Source: Amorphophallus konjac
Taxonomy: Eukaryota; Streptophyta; Magnoliopsida; Alismatales; Araceae
DNA length: 64,000 nt
Assembly: GCA_022559845.1 (NCBI GenBank)
Contig: CM040121.1
Span: 570,264,140-570,328,139, forward strand
Reading direction: 5' to 3'
Numbering within the stretch: the first letter of the stretch is position 1; each line of letters opens with the position of its first letter. The notes under the pieces are model-generated. The model had not been told where the DNA came from, did no database searches, and worked only from the letters and a program-made list of their open reading frames with translations. Of this stretch, positions 1-10,184 are shown one piece after another. Made by a program: the position numbers and the translations under genes.

Positions 1-87
1 AATCCACGGGCCACGGAGAAAATCAAACGGGCCATGACTCGTGCTCACAACGGACTCAGAACGGGCTCAGAAATGCACCCGGTGTGG

Positions 88-232
88 CCTTCAGCGGCAC
101 ACCCTTGGCCTTCAGCGGCACGCCCATTTGGGCCTTCAGCGGCACGCCCATTTGGCCTGGCCTCCAGCGGCACGCCCATTTGGGCCTCCAGCGGCACGCC
201 CATTTGGGCCTCCAGCGGCACGCCTAGCGTGA
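88..232 (+). repeat. 24-bp GC-rich tandem array in LTR
   Basis: About six units of a 24-bp repeat with core AGCGGCACGCCCATTTGG. The same array is seen in reverse complement at 33030-33300 and 48290-48560. Because 24 is a multiple of three, it keeps frames open and makes false ORFs. Confidence 0.9.
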
Positions 233-418
233 AGGCATTTCAACGGAACGACGTGACGCCCATGCCCTACGTATCCTTGGCGCGCAGTGAGCCGTCCGAG
301 GTGTCAACCAGAGGTTGGGCCACGCAGGCTACTCCTCCTGCCACCCAGGACAAGGGAGTCAACTCCCATTGAATGCACTTGGGCCGCTTCCCGCCTTCGA
401 CGTTTCCGCCGTGTGGGG

Positions 419-425
419 TATAAAA
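419..425 (+). promoter_or_regulatory. TATA box of the family M LTR
   Basis: TATAAAA in GTGGGGTATAAAACCCC, followed by a purine-rich leader. The same box lies at 32830-32836 and 48073-48079 (minus strand) and 60082-60088 (plus strand). It fixes the sense strand of all four LTRs. Confidence 0.75.
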
Positions 426-2217
426 CCCCTCTTCGGTGCGAACAAAAGGAGAGAGGGCATACAGAGACAGAGGGATATACGCAGAAGAAGAGGAGAGGAA
501 AAGAGAAGAAGAGGAAGAGAAGAAGAGGAAGAGAAGGAGAGAAGAGGAAGATGAGGGGAGGCTCTGCCTCCCTCCCCCGTTGCTCCGTCCACCGCCACCC
601 GAGCGAAGAGAAGAAGAGGAAGAAGAGGGGAGGCTCCGGCTTCTCCCCGTTGCCGTCTCATCCACCACCGCCGTCCACGCAAAGAAGGAGAGAGGGAAAA
701 GAGAGAAGAGAAGAAGAGAGGAGTGAGGTCTGGGAGGGGAGGAGCCCATGCTCCGTTCCCCTTCCCCCTCGAATTTTTATTTCCTTTATTTCTTCTTCCT
801 TTTTTTGCTGTTGTCCCCCTTTTATTTCTCCCTGCGATGTATTGGCCCTTTGTGACCTTTTCTTTCCATGAATGAAAATCCCTTTTGTTGGGTGTCTATT
901 ACAACGGATTCCCCTCGATTCCCACTGCGTTTCTATTACAGACTTGCGACCGAGCATGAAAAGACCCGTGAGCAGCCAGCATGGCCAACGGCTCTCGCCC
1001 TGATATAGTCGTAGAGGCCGGTATCGTTCCGGGCCGATAATCCGTAAAATTGGTTTCATTCTAACGGGATTCGCTCCCGCTCTTTCATTGAAATTGCCGT
1101 AAACCCGGCATACATTTGTAGGGGGGTCGCTCCCACCCATGTTGCACTTTCAATGTGGGCCCTTGCCCGAACATGGAAAGGTTCGCAAGTGACCGACAGA
1201 ATCGGAATAGAACGAGACGGCTCTCGCCACCCCTGGACTCCCTCTATGGGAACATCAATAAGACCTCCATGGGCCACACTTAGACCTCGGGCCTATCCCG
1301 ATCATGGTCATCATCTGGCTCATATCCCCGGCCTACAGCCTGTCCCTTTCGAACACGTTTTCGGTTCTGGAAACTAGTCCCGGGACTCTCCCCCGTTGCC
1401 CTCCGGCACCGGAAATATTAATGATGCCCGCGCGAGCCTCGTTTGGACCACGGGAGGCGCCCCCGGTATGGTCCTGACTCGATCTCGCACTGGGCCAATA
1501 GATTCACTGGTTTTCGACTACAATAACCGAGATTCAGCCGAATGTTTTCAGTGTCTCGGAATAATAAAACTTGCCGTATCCCGGCATGCATATGTCCCAC
1601 GTTCTCCCTCGACGATTGTAATATTCTCAAACCGGACTCCCGTCCGAACATTAAATGGTCTCCCGAATGACCGACATGCTTCGAACGCCCGCTTCTCCGG
1701 ACACAGGGCTTTTCAGCCGATTCAAGGGATATTCCCTCATCACCCCTTGGCACCGGAAATATTAATGACGCTCATGCAAGTCTTGTTTCGACCGCGGGGG
1801 GCCCACCGCAGTATGGTTGCAGCTTGCTCTTGCACCGGGCCAACAGATTTACTGGCTTCCGACCGCTCTAACCGAGGTTTAGCCCAACGTTTTCCGTTCT
1901 TCTGAACAGTAAATTGCCATATCCTGGCATACATATGCTCCGGACTTCCCGCGACGATCGCGCTTTCCCCGACACGGACACTCGTCCGAACATCAAATGG
2001 TCAGTACATGACTGACATGATCTCGAATGGTTTTCTTCCCGCCTTCGCGCGAGGATTTCAATACCGCCTAATAGACCTTTCATGCAATTAACCTTTTGGC
2101 CATGAGGCCCTGAATCTTGGTGATTAATCAAGGGTGTTCCCTCGTACGGGGGATGTAAATGACGCCGCGACCTTTATGGCGCGGCGGGTTTCGGTCCCGA
2201 CACGAACCACACAATCG

Positions 2218-2343
2218 TCTGACGAAGTCAGATCGAGCGCACCATAGGCTCTTCAGAGCCCGAATAAATCGTCACCTCGGTGACTGGCACGCCCACGCAC
2301 TCAATAAACCGACGAACGAACAAGATGATTGTTAAATAAAAAA
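2218..2343 (+). promoter_or_regulatory. Three-hairpin and poly(A) signal cluster near the LTR 3' end
   Basis: Three adjacent perfect hairpins: TCTGACGAAGTCAGA (2218-2232), GGCTCTTCAGAGCC (2247-2260) and GTCACCTCGGTGAC (2271-2284). AATAAA lies between the second and third (2263-2268) and again at 2303-2308 and 2335-2340. The layout recurs in the other three LTR copies, with changed bases that keep the stems. The likely role is 3' end formation of the element RNA, or RNA structure in R/U5; that is inference. Confidence 0.6.
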
Positions 2344-2355
2344 GTGCGTCCACAT

Positions 2356-3375
2356 GTGCATATCTGCATTGATTTCAGGGATCTCAACAAAGCATGTCCC
2401 AAAGATGACTTCCCGCTGCCTCACATAGACGTCCTGGTCGATAGCACCGCCGGGTACGAATCATTGTCATTCATGGACGGTTACTCAGGATACAATCAAA
2501 TCCGTCTCGCTCCGGAAGATCAAGAGAAAACCTCCTTCACCACGCCCTGGGGTACGTACTGTTATGTGGTTATGCCGTTCGGTCTGAAGAACGCGGGTGC
2601 CACCTATCAAAGGGCGATGATGGCCATCTTCCACGACATGATGCATATCTATATAGAAGCTTACGTGGATGATATTCTGGTAAAGTCGAAAACTAAAGAA
2701 GAACACCCCTCTATTCTGGCTAAGGTGCTGCAAAGAGCCAGGGAGTACAAGCTTAAAATGAATCCGAAGAAGTGCGTATTCGGAGTCTCTTCAGGGAAGC
2801 TGTTAGGTTTCATAGTGAGCAAACGGGAGATTCAGATTGATCCTAACAAAGCACAGGCCGTCATGGACATGCCGCCGCCAAAGAACATTACGGAACTTCG
2901 AGGACTGATTGGTCGATTGCAATTCATCAGAAGATTCATATCCCAGCATTCTCAAAGGTGCCGTCCGTTTTATGAATTGCTTAAGACATGGGTCAAGTTT
3001 GAATGGAATCAAGACTGTCAGAAGGCCCATGAGGACCTAAAGGAATATCTATCCAATCCCCCGATTTTGCAACCTCCTGTCCCTGGGAAACCCCTAATCC
3101 TATACATCTCGGTTATTGAGGACTCCCTAGGGGCGATCTTAGCACAAGTAGACGATGAAGGGAAAGAGTGGGCTGCTTATTATCTCTCTCGGTTGTTTCA
3201 CCCAGCTGAGTCCAGATACACCGCTATGAAAAAGACTTGTGCCGCCTTAGTGTGGGTAGCTCAGAAGCTTAAACATTACTTCCTTGCCCACCCAGTTAGG
3301 TTGATCTCTAGATTGGACCCGATTCGCCATCTCTTAGAAAAATATGTCCTTTCTAGTAGGTTAGCTCGCTGGTAG
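2356..3375 (+). pseudogene. Reverse transcriptase and first RNase H of Tat-lineage pol (5' end missing)
   Basis: The frame begins inside the RT domain at the motif CIDFRDLNKACPKDDFPLP, because the LTR before it interrupts the gene; the ATG at 2329 belongs to that LTR and is not a real start. The finger and palm motifs follow. The catalytic YVDD is intact at 2662-2673 and is followed by the ILVKSK stretch common in Ty3/gypsy. The RNase H connection domain follows, with the AAYYLSR and RYTAMKKTCAALV motifs. The frame stops at TAG 3373-3375 and goes on in the same frame afterwards, so the stop is a mutation (CAG or TGG to TAG is likely). The role would be copying element RNA to DNA in the particle. 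It is not functional as it stands. Confidence 0.93.
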
Positions 3376-4149
3376 AGCTTCCTCTCTCAATTCGATATCA
3401 CTTTTGTCGTTCAGAAGGCGGTCAAAGGGTACGCCATCGCTGAGCACCTTGCCCATCTTCCTATTCCTTACACCGATTATATTTAGGACGATTTCCCTGA
3501 TGAGCATCTCTCTGCTATCTCTCATCATCCCTTTTGGTCTCTACACTTCGATGGTGCACTCAATTCTCAAGGCCGAGGGATCGGCGCTATTCTGCTCACT
3601 CCAGAGGGAGTGACTATTCCCTTTGCTTATCAACTCCGATTCCCTGCTACCAACAACATCGCTAAGTATGAAGCTCTCCTGGCCGGATTGAAGCACGCCT
3701 ATCTCCTAGGCGCGCGTTACTTGAATATCATAGGAGACTCTCAGCTCGTCCTGCGGCAAGTTCTGTCTACTTACCGCACTCGTGACCCCAAGCTCAAGCC
3801 TTATCAAGATTTGGTCACGCTCCTGGCTAGGCAATTCCGTAAGCTAATCTATATCCATACTCCTAGGTCTCAGAATATTCTAGCCGATGCCTTAGCATCG
3901 CTCTCTTCCTCTCTATCTTTCCCTCTCAGTCGGAGCACTGAGACTATCGTCGTTCAGAGATTGGACGCACCCTCCCTTCAGGATCCTTGGTTCGTCAACC
4001 TTAGGAAAACTGTAGAGGCGAGGGTTGAGAAGGAAGTATCTCTAATGGAGCTAGAAGAGATTATGGATGAAGAAGAATTACCTTGGTATCACGAAATCGA
4101 GTTGTTTTGCAAAGAAGGATCGTTCCCAGAAGGGGCAAACGCCGAGTAG
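3376..4149 (+). pseudogene. Archaeal-type RNase H (aRH) segment of Tat-lineage pol
   Basis: In the same frame as the RT. A linker with a TAG at 3484-3486 leads into a second RNase H: FDGALNSQG, then KYEALLAGL, GDSQLVLRQV and ADALASL, so all four acidic catalytic positions (D, E, D, D) are present. A second RNase H of archaeal type beside the usual one is diagnostic of the Tat lineage of plant Ty3/gypsy elements. A further stop, TAG 4147-4149, closes the open stretch. Both stops are explained by C-to-T change. An ATG at 3610 opens the longest unbroken part, but it is internal. Confidence 0.9.
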
Positions 4150-5021
4150 CGTAAGTCAATAAGGAGAGCCGTCTCAAGGTATACCATTGTTGCAGGAGAA
4201 TTATACATGTGCGCTACCAATGGAATGCTCATGAGATGCTTAGATGATGATGAGGCTTGAAAGGTAGCTGAAGCAGCCCATTCTAGCGAGTGTGGAAGTC
4301 ATGTCAATGGCCAGGCTCTAGCGAAGAAAATCCTTAGGCAGGGCTACTATTGGCCCACTCTAGAGGAAGATTGCTCCCTCTACGTCCGGAGGTGTCTTAA
4401 ATGCCAACTCCATGCTGATAAAATCCATGCTCCAGCTTCATCTCTCCATCCTCTTTCTGCTCCTTGGCCATTCTCTATGTGGGCTTTCTACGTTGTCGGC
4501 CCTCTCGGTGATCATAATTCTCAGATCAAACAGAAATCCTTTATCCTTACTGCCACTGAGTACTTCACCAAATGGGCCGAAGCGGAGGCGTACGCAGAGA
4601 TTAAAGCTTCAACGGTGTGCCGCTTTATCATGAAGAATATTATCTCGCGGTTCGGAGTGCCAAGCAGCATCATCACCGACAATGGACCTCAGTTCGTCTC
4701 CCAAGAGCTCAAGGACCTCCGTAAGAAGTTCAATATTGCATTGCATCATTCATCTCCATATTATCCTCAAGGCAACGGTCAAGCCGAGGCCACTAATAAA
4801 ACCCTTCTTAAAATCATCAAGAAAACATGCGAATCTCATAAGTTTTTCGATTGGCAGGAAAGATTAGTAGAAGCTCTGTGGACTTACCGCACCTCCGTCC
4901 GTACTCCCACGGGACAAACTCCCTATACTCTTACCTACGGGATGGAGGCGGTGCTCCCATATGAGATCTTGATCCCTTCCCTTAGAGTGCAGCTCGATAA
5001 GGAACTTAATCTCGATGAACG
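4150..5021 (+). pseudogene. Integrase, N-terminal and core part
   Basis: Continues the pol frame. One TGA (4258-4260) precedes an HHCC zinc-binding region (AAHSSECGSH, then RRCLKCQ at about 4390-4410). In the core, the second Asp (TDNGPQF, 4678-4680) and the Glu (QAEATNK, 4786-4788) are 35 residues apart as in the DD35E family. The place of the first catalytic Asp, normally in a WGMDVIGP-like motif, reads WAFYVVGP, so a Tyr (4489-4491) stands there. The 3.2 kb insertion splits the gene after 5021; the frame resumes exactly at 8237. The protein would join element DNA to the genome, but this copy is dead. Confidence 0.92.
5017..5021. repeat. Target site duplication GAACG, left copy
   Basis: GAACG flanks the insertion on the left; the second copy is 8232-8236. 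Taking out the insertion and one copy keeps the integrase reading frame. Confidence 0.9.
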
Positions 5022-6675
5022 TGTTGTGTAGTGGACAGCGGATCTAGAGGGGAGGGGTGAATAGATCAGCCCCACTTTTCGCAATGCGGCCCTCTAAACA
5101 GCTAGTTAAAATGAATTGCAGCGAAATAGAAACTAGCTTCCAAGAATGCTATGATTCACTTAGCAAGATAAGCAAGATATATAATAATTCGATCCTAAGC
5201 ATGCATCTAGAACGAATCAATCACACAAGCAAACCACACTAGATAGGATTTTTAAGGTGGTTCGGACTGAATCCTCAGCCCTACGTCCACCCCTCACCAA
5301 AACCCGGTGAGGCTTCACTTGTGCAGCGCACCAACCCGCAAATCGGAAACCACCGATTGCCTTCCTACTAACCAACGGTAGGGACGAATCACAACTTCAA
5401 TGTTTAATCAATATTGAAAGGAAAACAAATGTGAATGAACTAAGATAAGAAATTGAGTTATGAGTAGAAATGAATTGGCCCTTGTATGAAATGTTGATCA
5501 GTAACAAGGATCCTCTTGGCTTCAACTCAATCTGCTTGATTCACCCTTGATTGGATGAATGTTCTTCACGGAGTACTGTTCACGTGAACAGTACCTCTTC
5601 CTTCAATTCTTCTCTCTTGATCTTCTCTTTGAACTTGAATGAGGTTGAAAGAACTTGAATGGATGAAGATGATCTCCCTTGAGAGTGAGCTTCAATGGAT
5701 CCCCTTGAGATGATGAAGAGGATGGATGAAGATTTGATGAAGAGCTTCTTCCCGGAGTATCTTGATTTCCTTCTTGAAGTATACTCCTTCTAGCTTTCTT
5801 TGATCACCCTTCTTGCCCTTGATTGCTTCTTGCTTTGTAGGAGGTTGCTTGGCTTCAGATCTGAGCTTGAATCACCTTGGATGGATGAAGAACTTCCTCC
5901 CGAAACACTGTTCACGGAGGTGCTACAGTAGCTCGAAAATGGGCTCCCTTGAAGGCTTGAAGCATTAGGGTTTTCATCCCCTCATGTGTTGGTTTTATAG
6001 ACCTTGAATGGTCTATAGACAAGCCTTAGACCAGATCCACAATTTGTGGGTGATTAGGTGACATTTGGATTAAAGAAATCAAGGTTGAATGGCCCTTTTC
6101 GAAGTTGGAAACAAAGTCAAAAATGAAGGCTCGGGGCTGGCGGTCGACCGGAATTCATGGGCCGGTCGACCGGAACCTGCTGCAGCCAGAACGTTTCGGC
6201 TCTGGCAAAACCGGTCGACCGGCCAAGGTGTGTAGGTTGACCGGAAATACCTATACCTGCAAAAATGAAGTGTTAGACCAATGAAACATGTTCATAAGTC
6301 AAGATATTCATGTCCTCATCAATTTCATGTATTTTGGGATTGAAATCAACATAGAATATGCTTTGAGCATTTCTAAATTTTGTTCCGGGGGCTCCGCCCC
6401 CGGAAACCCCCGCAAGGGGCGCTGCCCCCTTGACCCCCGCGACCTGACCGGGCAGGTCGATCCGCGTGCGAGGGCGCAACATTGAGCTTTCATGTGCATA
6501 TCTGTCATAAACACAACAGAACATATGTCAGTCATATAAGAGTGAAAAGCAACAATGATGAATAGTGTTTAGCCATTATCAAAACCAAGAATATCACAGA
6601 ACACATATGACCATAGAATGATGTCGAATGACCCAAGTGACCATATGAAACTCAAATAACCACAGGGGCACAACA
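5022..6675. repeat. Putative complete LTR of the 3.2 kb insertion
   Basis: 1654 bp from TGTTGTG to CACAACA. It includes a block of CGGTCGACCGG palindromes (6138-6240) and a GC-rich stretch near 6385-6470 of the form GGGGGCTCCGCCCCC. There are no ORFs of note. Confidence 0.55.
6138..6240. repeat. Cluster of GGTCGACCGG palindromes
   Basis: Four closely spaced copies or near-copies of the palindrome CGGTCGACCGG, with diverged spacers, inside the putative LTR. Confidence 0.7.
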
Positions 6676-7170
6676 GTTGGTTCTCACAAACAACGCCAAA
6701 GTGTTGCATAGGCTACACATGAATTTGTATTATGGAGAATAGAGTGTGAAGTCAAGATAGCAAACATCAACCCTAAACGAGTGTTCGAACGTCTGGAAAG
6801 AGATTCCGAGTGTTCTTGCAGTCTACCGAGTGAAGGGACCAATCCTCCTGCACAACAAAGAAAGTTCTCATCGGGGGTTATGTTCCCCAGGGAAACCCTT
6901 TGATGATTAAGTCAACAAATGGGTGGTTGGTTTTTTGAGAGAGACACTACTTTGATGCCACTACGGAGCATTGAGTATTGTAGTTGTGTGTGTTGAGGGG
7001 GTCGTTGAGACCCACCTTATATAGGTGAAGAGAGTCCAATCTTCGATATGCTTTCCCCTTTCCATCGATATCATGTGATTGTGAGAATAATATAAGTCAT
7101 GTCTCGAGGATCCTTTAGAGTGGCACTAGGAAAGTTTAATCCATGTTACATGCAAGAATCATGGATTCCC

Positions 7171-7562
7171 CACCTTAGTAACGTGCGCACAATCTGCGTG
7201 AGGGTGTGCGATTAGAGGAGGGTTTCCCTGATAGTGCGCTCATGATCCACTGACGTCACTGTTTGGGGATGCGTCGCTCTACCATCATGCGACTTGAATT
7301 TCGAAATATGACGGGTGTCCATCCAGGTCCACGTGGCAAAACTGACGAGAACCACCCACATCACCCGCCTTGGTAACTTGCACACAATTTGCATGGGGGT
7401 GTGTGATTAAAGGAGGTTTCCCTAATAATGCGTTCATGATCCACTTACGTCACTAGCTGGGGATACGCCGCTTCACCATCATGCGACTTGAATTTCAAAA
7501 TAAGGCGAGTGTCCATCCGGATTCACGTGACAAGAATGACGAAAACCACCTGCATCACTAGC
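7171..7562. repeat. Two tandem units of about 197 bp
   Basis: The block beginning CCTTAGTAACGTGCGCACAA recurs from about 7368 as CCTTGGTAACTTGCACACAA, with about 85-90% similarity by eye. Both units contain a GTGTCCATCC tract. Noncoding. Confidence 0.8.
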
Positions 7563-8009
7563 ATTGGACTGCAAAATAGTGTGTGAACGAAATATATATT
7601 GTAAGGAATAAGATATACATGGTAGGAATATTTTATTTTTATTTTTTTCCATTTTTAAGAGTATGTTTCATTTGTAGAATGTAGATTTTATTTCTGAAAT
7701 ATAATTTTTTTATCTATACTCATTCCTACGAAATGAGTTTAGATATTTTTATCTCGATATATACATCAACAAAGTATGTAGAGTTATCGGGTCATTCATC
7801 GGGTCATATTATCACGCGTACTTAGATCCATAAAAGGCTTATAAAATGAAACAATATTAGGGGTGTTCACTATTTAGTTGGATCCAAAAAATCAAATTGA
7901 TTTGAGAAAAAATATTTTAATTTGATTTGATTTCTAAGGTCTTCAAACCCTAGAAGTACAGCTAAATCAAAATTTGAATATTTACTAAATATTTTAAAAG
8001 ATTTTCGCA

Positions 8010-8231
8010 AGGTCGATCCGCGTGCGAGGGCGCAACATTGAGCTTTCATGTGCATATCTGTCATAAACACAACAGAACATATGTCAGTCATATAAGAGTG
8101 AAAAGCAACAATGACGAATAGTGTTTAGCCATTATCAAAACCAAGAATATCACAGAACACATATGACCATAGAATGATGTCGAATGACCCAAGTGACCAT
8201 ATGAAACTCAAATAACCACAGGGGCACAACA
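8010..8231. repeat. 222-bp end repeat (truncated second LTR?)
   Basis: Nearly identical to 6454-6675. It lies right after an AT-rich piece (7855-8009) that begins TTAGGGGTGTTCAC and may be a separate small insertion or internal remnant. Confidence 0.8.
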
Positions 8232-8236
8232 GAACG
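8232..8236. repeat. Target site duplication GAACG, right copy
   Basis: Pairs with 5017-5021. Confidence 0.9.
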
Positions 8237-8558
8237 TCGAGAGACGTTGCTCGTCCAGTTGGAACTCTTAGATGAGAAGAAGATGAACGCGGCCGATCAC
8301 GTACCCGTTTATCAAAAGAGAATTTCGCGTTATTTTCAAAAGAAGGTAATTGAACGGAAATTTCAAAAAGGTGATATGGTTTTGAAACACAAATTCATTC
8401 GATCTGTAGGTCCTAGGTCTAAATTACAACCTAACTGGGAAGGGCCGTTTGTTGTAAAAGAGGCTTATCCAGGGAATGCTTATCGCTTGGTAAACGCAGA
8501 AGGTGAAGAGCTCTCTCACGTTTGGAATGGGTTGTATCTTAAGCATTTCTTTCCTTAG
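8237..8558 (+). pseudogene. Integrase C-terminal part
   Basis: Resumes the integrase frame with no base lost. The text RRETLLVQLELLDEKKM, then GDMVLKHKF, NWEGPFVVKEA and GEELSHVWNGLYLKHFFP is the usual C-terminal DNA-binding end of Tat-lineage integrase, with a normal stop at 8556-8558. With the 5' piece it completes pol of element P. Confidence 0.92.
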
Positions 8559-9305
8559 TGTCTAAATCCGTGTCACCCCGGCAGCGAGGCGTTCCCTCCC
8601 TTTTACGATAAAGAGTCCCAAGTACGGCAATCACACACTACACGACGTCCCTGGTTAGGTTTTCCGCTTTAAAAGATACCGTTTCTCCTTGGCCATGCTT
8701 TGGCGGAAAGTCGAAGTCCCTGTTCGTCTCTTTCCTCGGCTGAATCCAGGGGCAAGAGGTGAATAAGGAGGCGATGACCAATCCAGGCACCCTAACGAGA
8801 GGAGGTCTCAAATAGGGGCAGTCCGTTATGACCTGACGCCACAAGAAAGAGCAAGAAAAAGAAAGAAAAGGAGTAATCTCTATGACAAAAATCAAAAGCA
8901 TTATCTCAGAAGTCTATTGAATTATGATTCCAAAGCTCCAGAAAGGCAAAAAAAAAAAATCTAGGCATGACAAGAGTGGCAGTACAGTTCCCCGCGGGAC
9001 GAATGAGCCCGGTCGCACGCATGCCTAGAGTGGACTAAGGTTCGATGACGGACATAAAGCCCCGACGCAACAGACCAAATTTCTAATGGGTTGTCTGGAG
9101 AGGAACCCAAGTCCTAAAAGCTTCAAAATCTGGCCTAAGCTTACCCCCGTATTCTATTTTCCTTTTTCTGGATTGACACTAGTACCCTGGGTATGACCCT
9201 GGTAGAAACACAGTCATGTGAGTTGGGCCTTGGTCAGGGGTTGTCACCTCATTGCACGTCAATCTCGGGACTCTCAATACGATACGGAGGCCTCACATTG
9301 CTAGG
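8559..9305 (+). other. Noncoding region downstream of pol in element P
   Basis: No ORF of note and no repeat family recognised. It includes a purine tract near 8850-8880 and an A-run near 8950. It lies between the pol stop and the AT-rich repeats. Confidence 0.5.
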
Positions 9306-9545
9306 GGAAAGCACTGATTTTCCAAAATCTAAAAAACATCATATATTTCAAAATCTAAAAACATCATATATTTCAAAATCCAAAAATAAAAAATATTCAA
9401 AAATCCAAAAACAATAAATATTTCAAAAAAATAACAACATATATTTCAAAAAAATAGAAAAATCATATATCTCAAATCCAAAAACATCAAATATTTCCAA
9501 AATCTCACAAAAATTCAAATATATTTTATAAAATCCAAAAATACC
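9306..9545. repeat. AT-rich degenerate tandem repeat
   Basis: About 10-12 degenerate units of 20-25 bp built on TTTCAAAATCTAAAAACATC. Followed by GCATCGCATGCATCGCAT. Confidence 0.8.
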
Positions 9546-9630
9546 ATCATATGCATCGCATGCATCGCATTATTTCTATTATGTTTCCCGCCTATTTAAT
9601 AAGGCTCCACCCCTTGACCAAATATCAAGA

Positions 9631-10032
9631 AACGGTCGTTATCTAACTTTGATTCAAGGCAAGGGGTTGAGTCTAAGAACAGATCTAACTTGTTCCATGT
9701 TTAAGTGTGTGCAGAATGCAGGATCAAGACCAAAGCTCAAATCTCACAACTATGCAGGTTCAAGACTGTGACGTGCTAGGTACAGGCCGTCACACTCATC
9801 TAACAGTCCATTCTAGACCGTTACATCTCTTCAGGCCTTCGCTTCGATTCTCTCAGCAGCTCTCTCTCTAACGGCCTGGGGTGCTACCGTTATCCTTCCT
9901 AACGGTCTATCGTTGGACTGTTACTTCCTCCAGAAACCTAAACCCTCAGGTCTTTCACCCCGACGGCCTATCTCCCCACCGTTATATCCTTCTAACGGCC
10001 CTTATCAGATCCGTTACACTCTCCAGAGGCTC
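9631..10032. repeat. Double-hairpin blocks, zone 1 of element P
   Basis: Three good blocks (about 9767-9836, 9868-9935, 9960-10020) and one partial (9631-9645). Each has an arm like AACGGTCT or AACGGCCT, a loop of about 8 nt and an arm like GGACCGTTAC, then a 6-8 nt spacer and a second such hairpin. The zone lies downstream of PMD gene 1. Confidence 0.72.
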
Positions 10033-10184
10033 TGTTTTCCAGGCCATTCTAAGCCAAGTCAAGCCACAACTCGTGCTCATTCGATTAAGGCAATCCCATC
10101 TCATTCAATTGATCTTTAAAGCCGCATAAGATTAATAAAAATTCCAACTCTGATTGTCAATTACATCATTTATGAAAAGCAAAA

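Larger units (their letters stand above)
1..2354 (+). mobile_element. Family M LTR, cut by the window start and internally deleted
   Basis: This is a long terminal repeat matching, in reverse complement, the LTRs at 28971-33570 and 44268-48832. Its sense strand is plus, judged from a TATAAAA box and AATAAA signals near the 3' end. It ends in GCGTCCACA at 2354, the usual CA end. It is followed at once by reverse transcriptase codons, with no primer-binding site, so it is a solo LTR or the 3' LTR of an element inserted into the pol of element P. Against the copy at 28971 it lacks about 1.94 kb (positions 30423-32358 there); the junction is near 896-905. It holds a 24-bp tandem array, a purine-rich leader after the TATA box and no credible gene. 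Confidence 0.88.
5022..8231. mobile_element. 3.2 kb insertion with LTR-like ends, unclassified
   Basis: Starts TGTTGTG and ends CACAACA, a perfect 7-bp inverted end of the TG...CA type, within a 5-bp GAACG duplication. This is how an LTR element or its remnant integrates. The last 222 bp occur twice (6454-6675 and 8010-8231, one difference seen), so the element may be a full LTR (5022-6675) plus a remnant and a truncated second LTR. No PBS or PPT is clear on either side of 6675, and no coding region is seen. The sense strand is unresolved; a CTATATAAGG box near 7017-7027 reads on the minus strand. Confidence 0.75.

Noticed and set aside
287..871. ORF of 194 codons, rich in Arg, Lys and Glu, with like ORFs at 32381-32968 and 47627-48211
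   Set aside because: Falls over the TATA box and purine-rich leader of the LTR; low complexity and not in codon-like conservation.
1..2354. 5' LTR of element P
   Set aside because: It is followed by mid-RT codons and not by a PBS, and differs from the 3' LTR of P at 24759-26486.
2329..2355. ATG at 2329 as the start of the RT gene
   Set aside because: It lies in the LTR end; the upstream part of RT is interrupted by the LTR, so the start is fortuitous.
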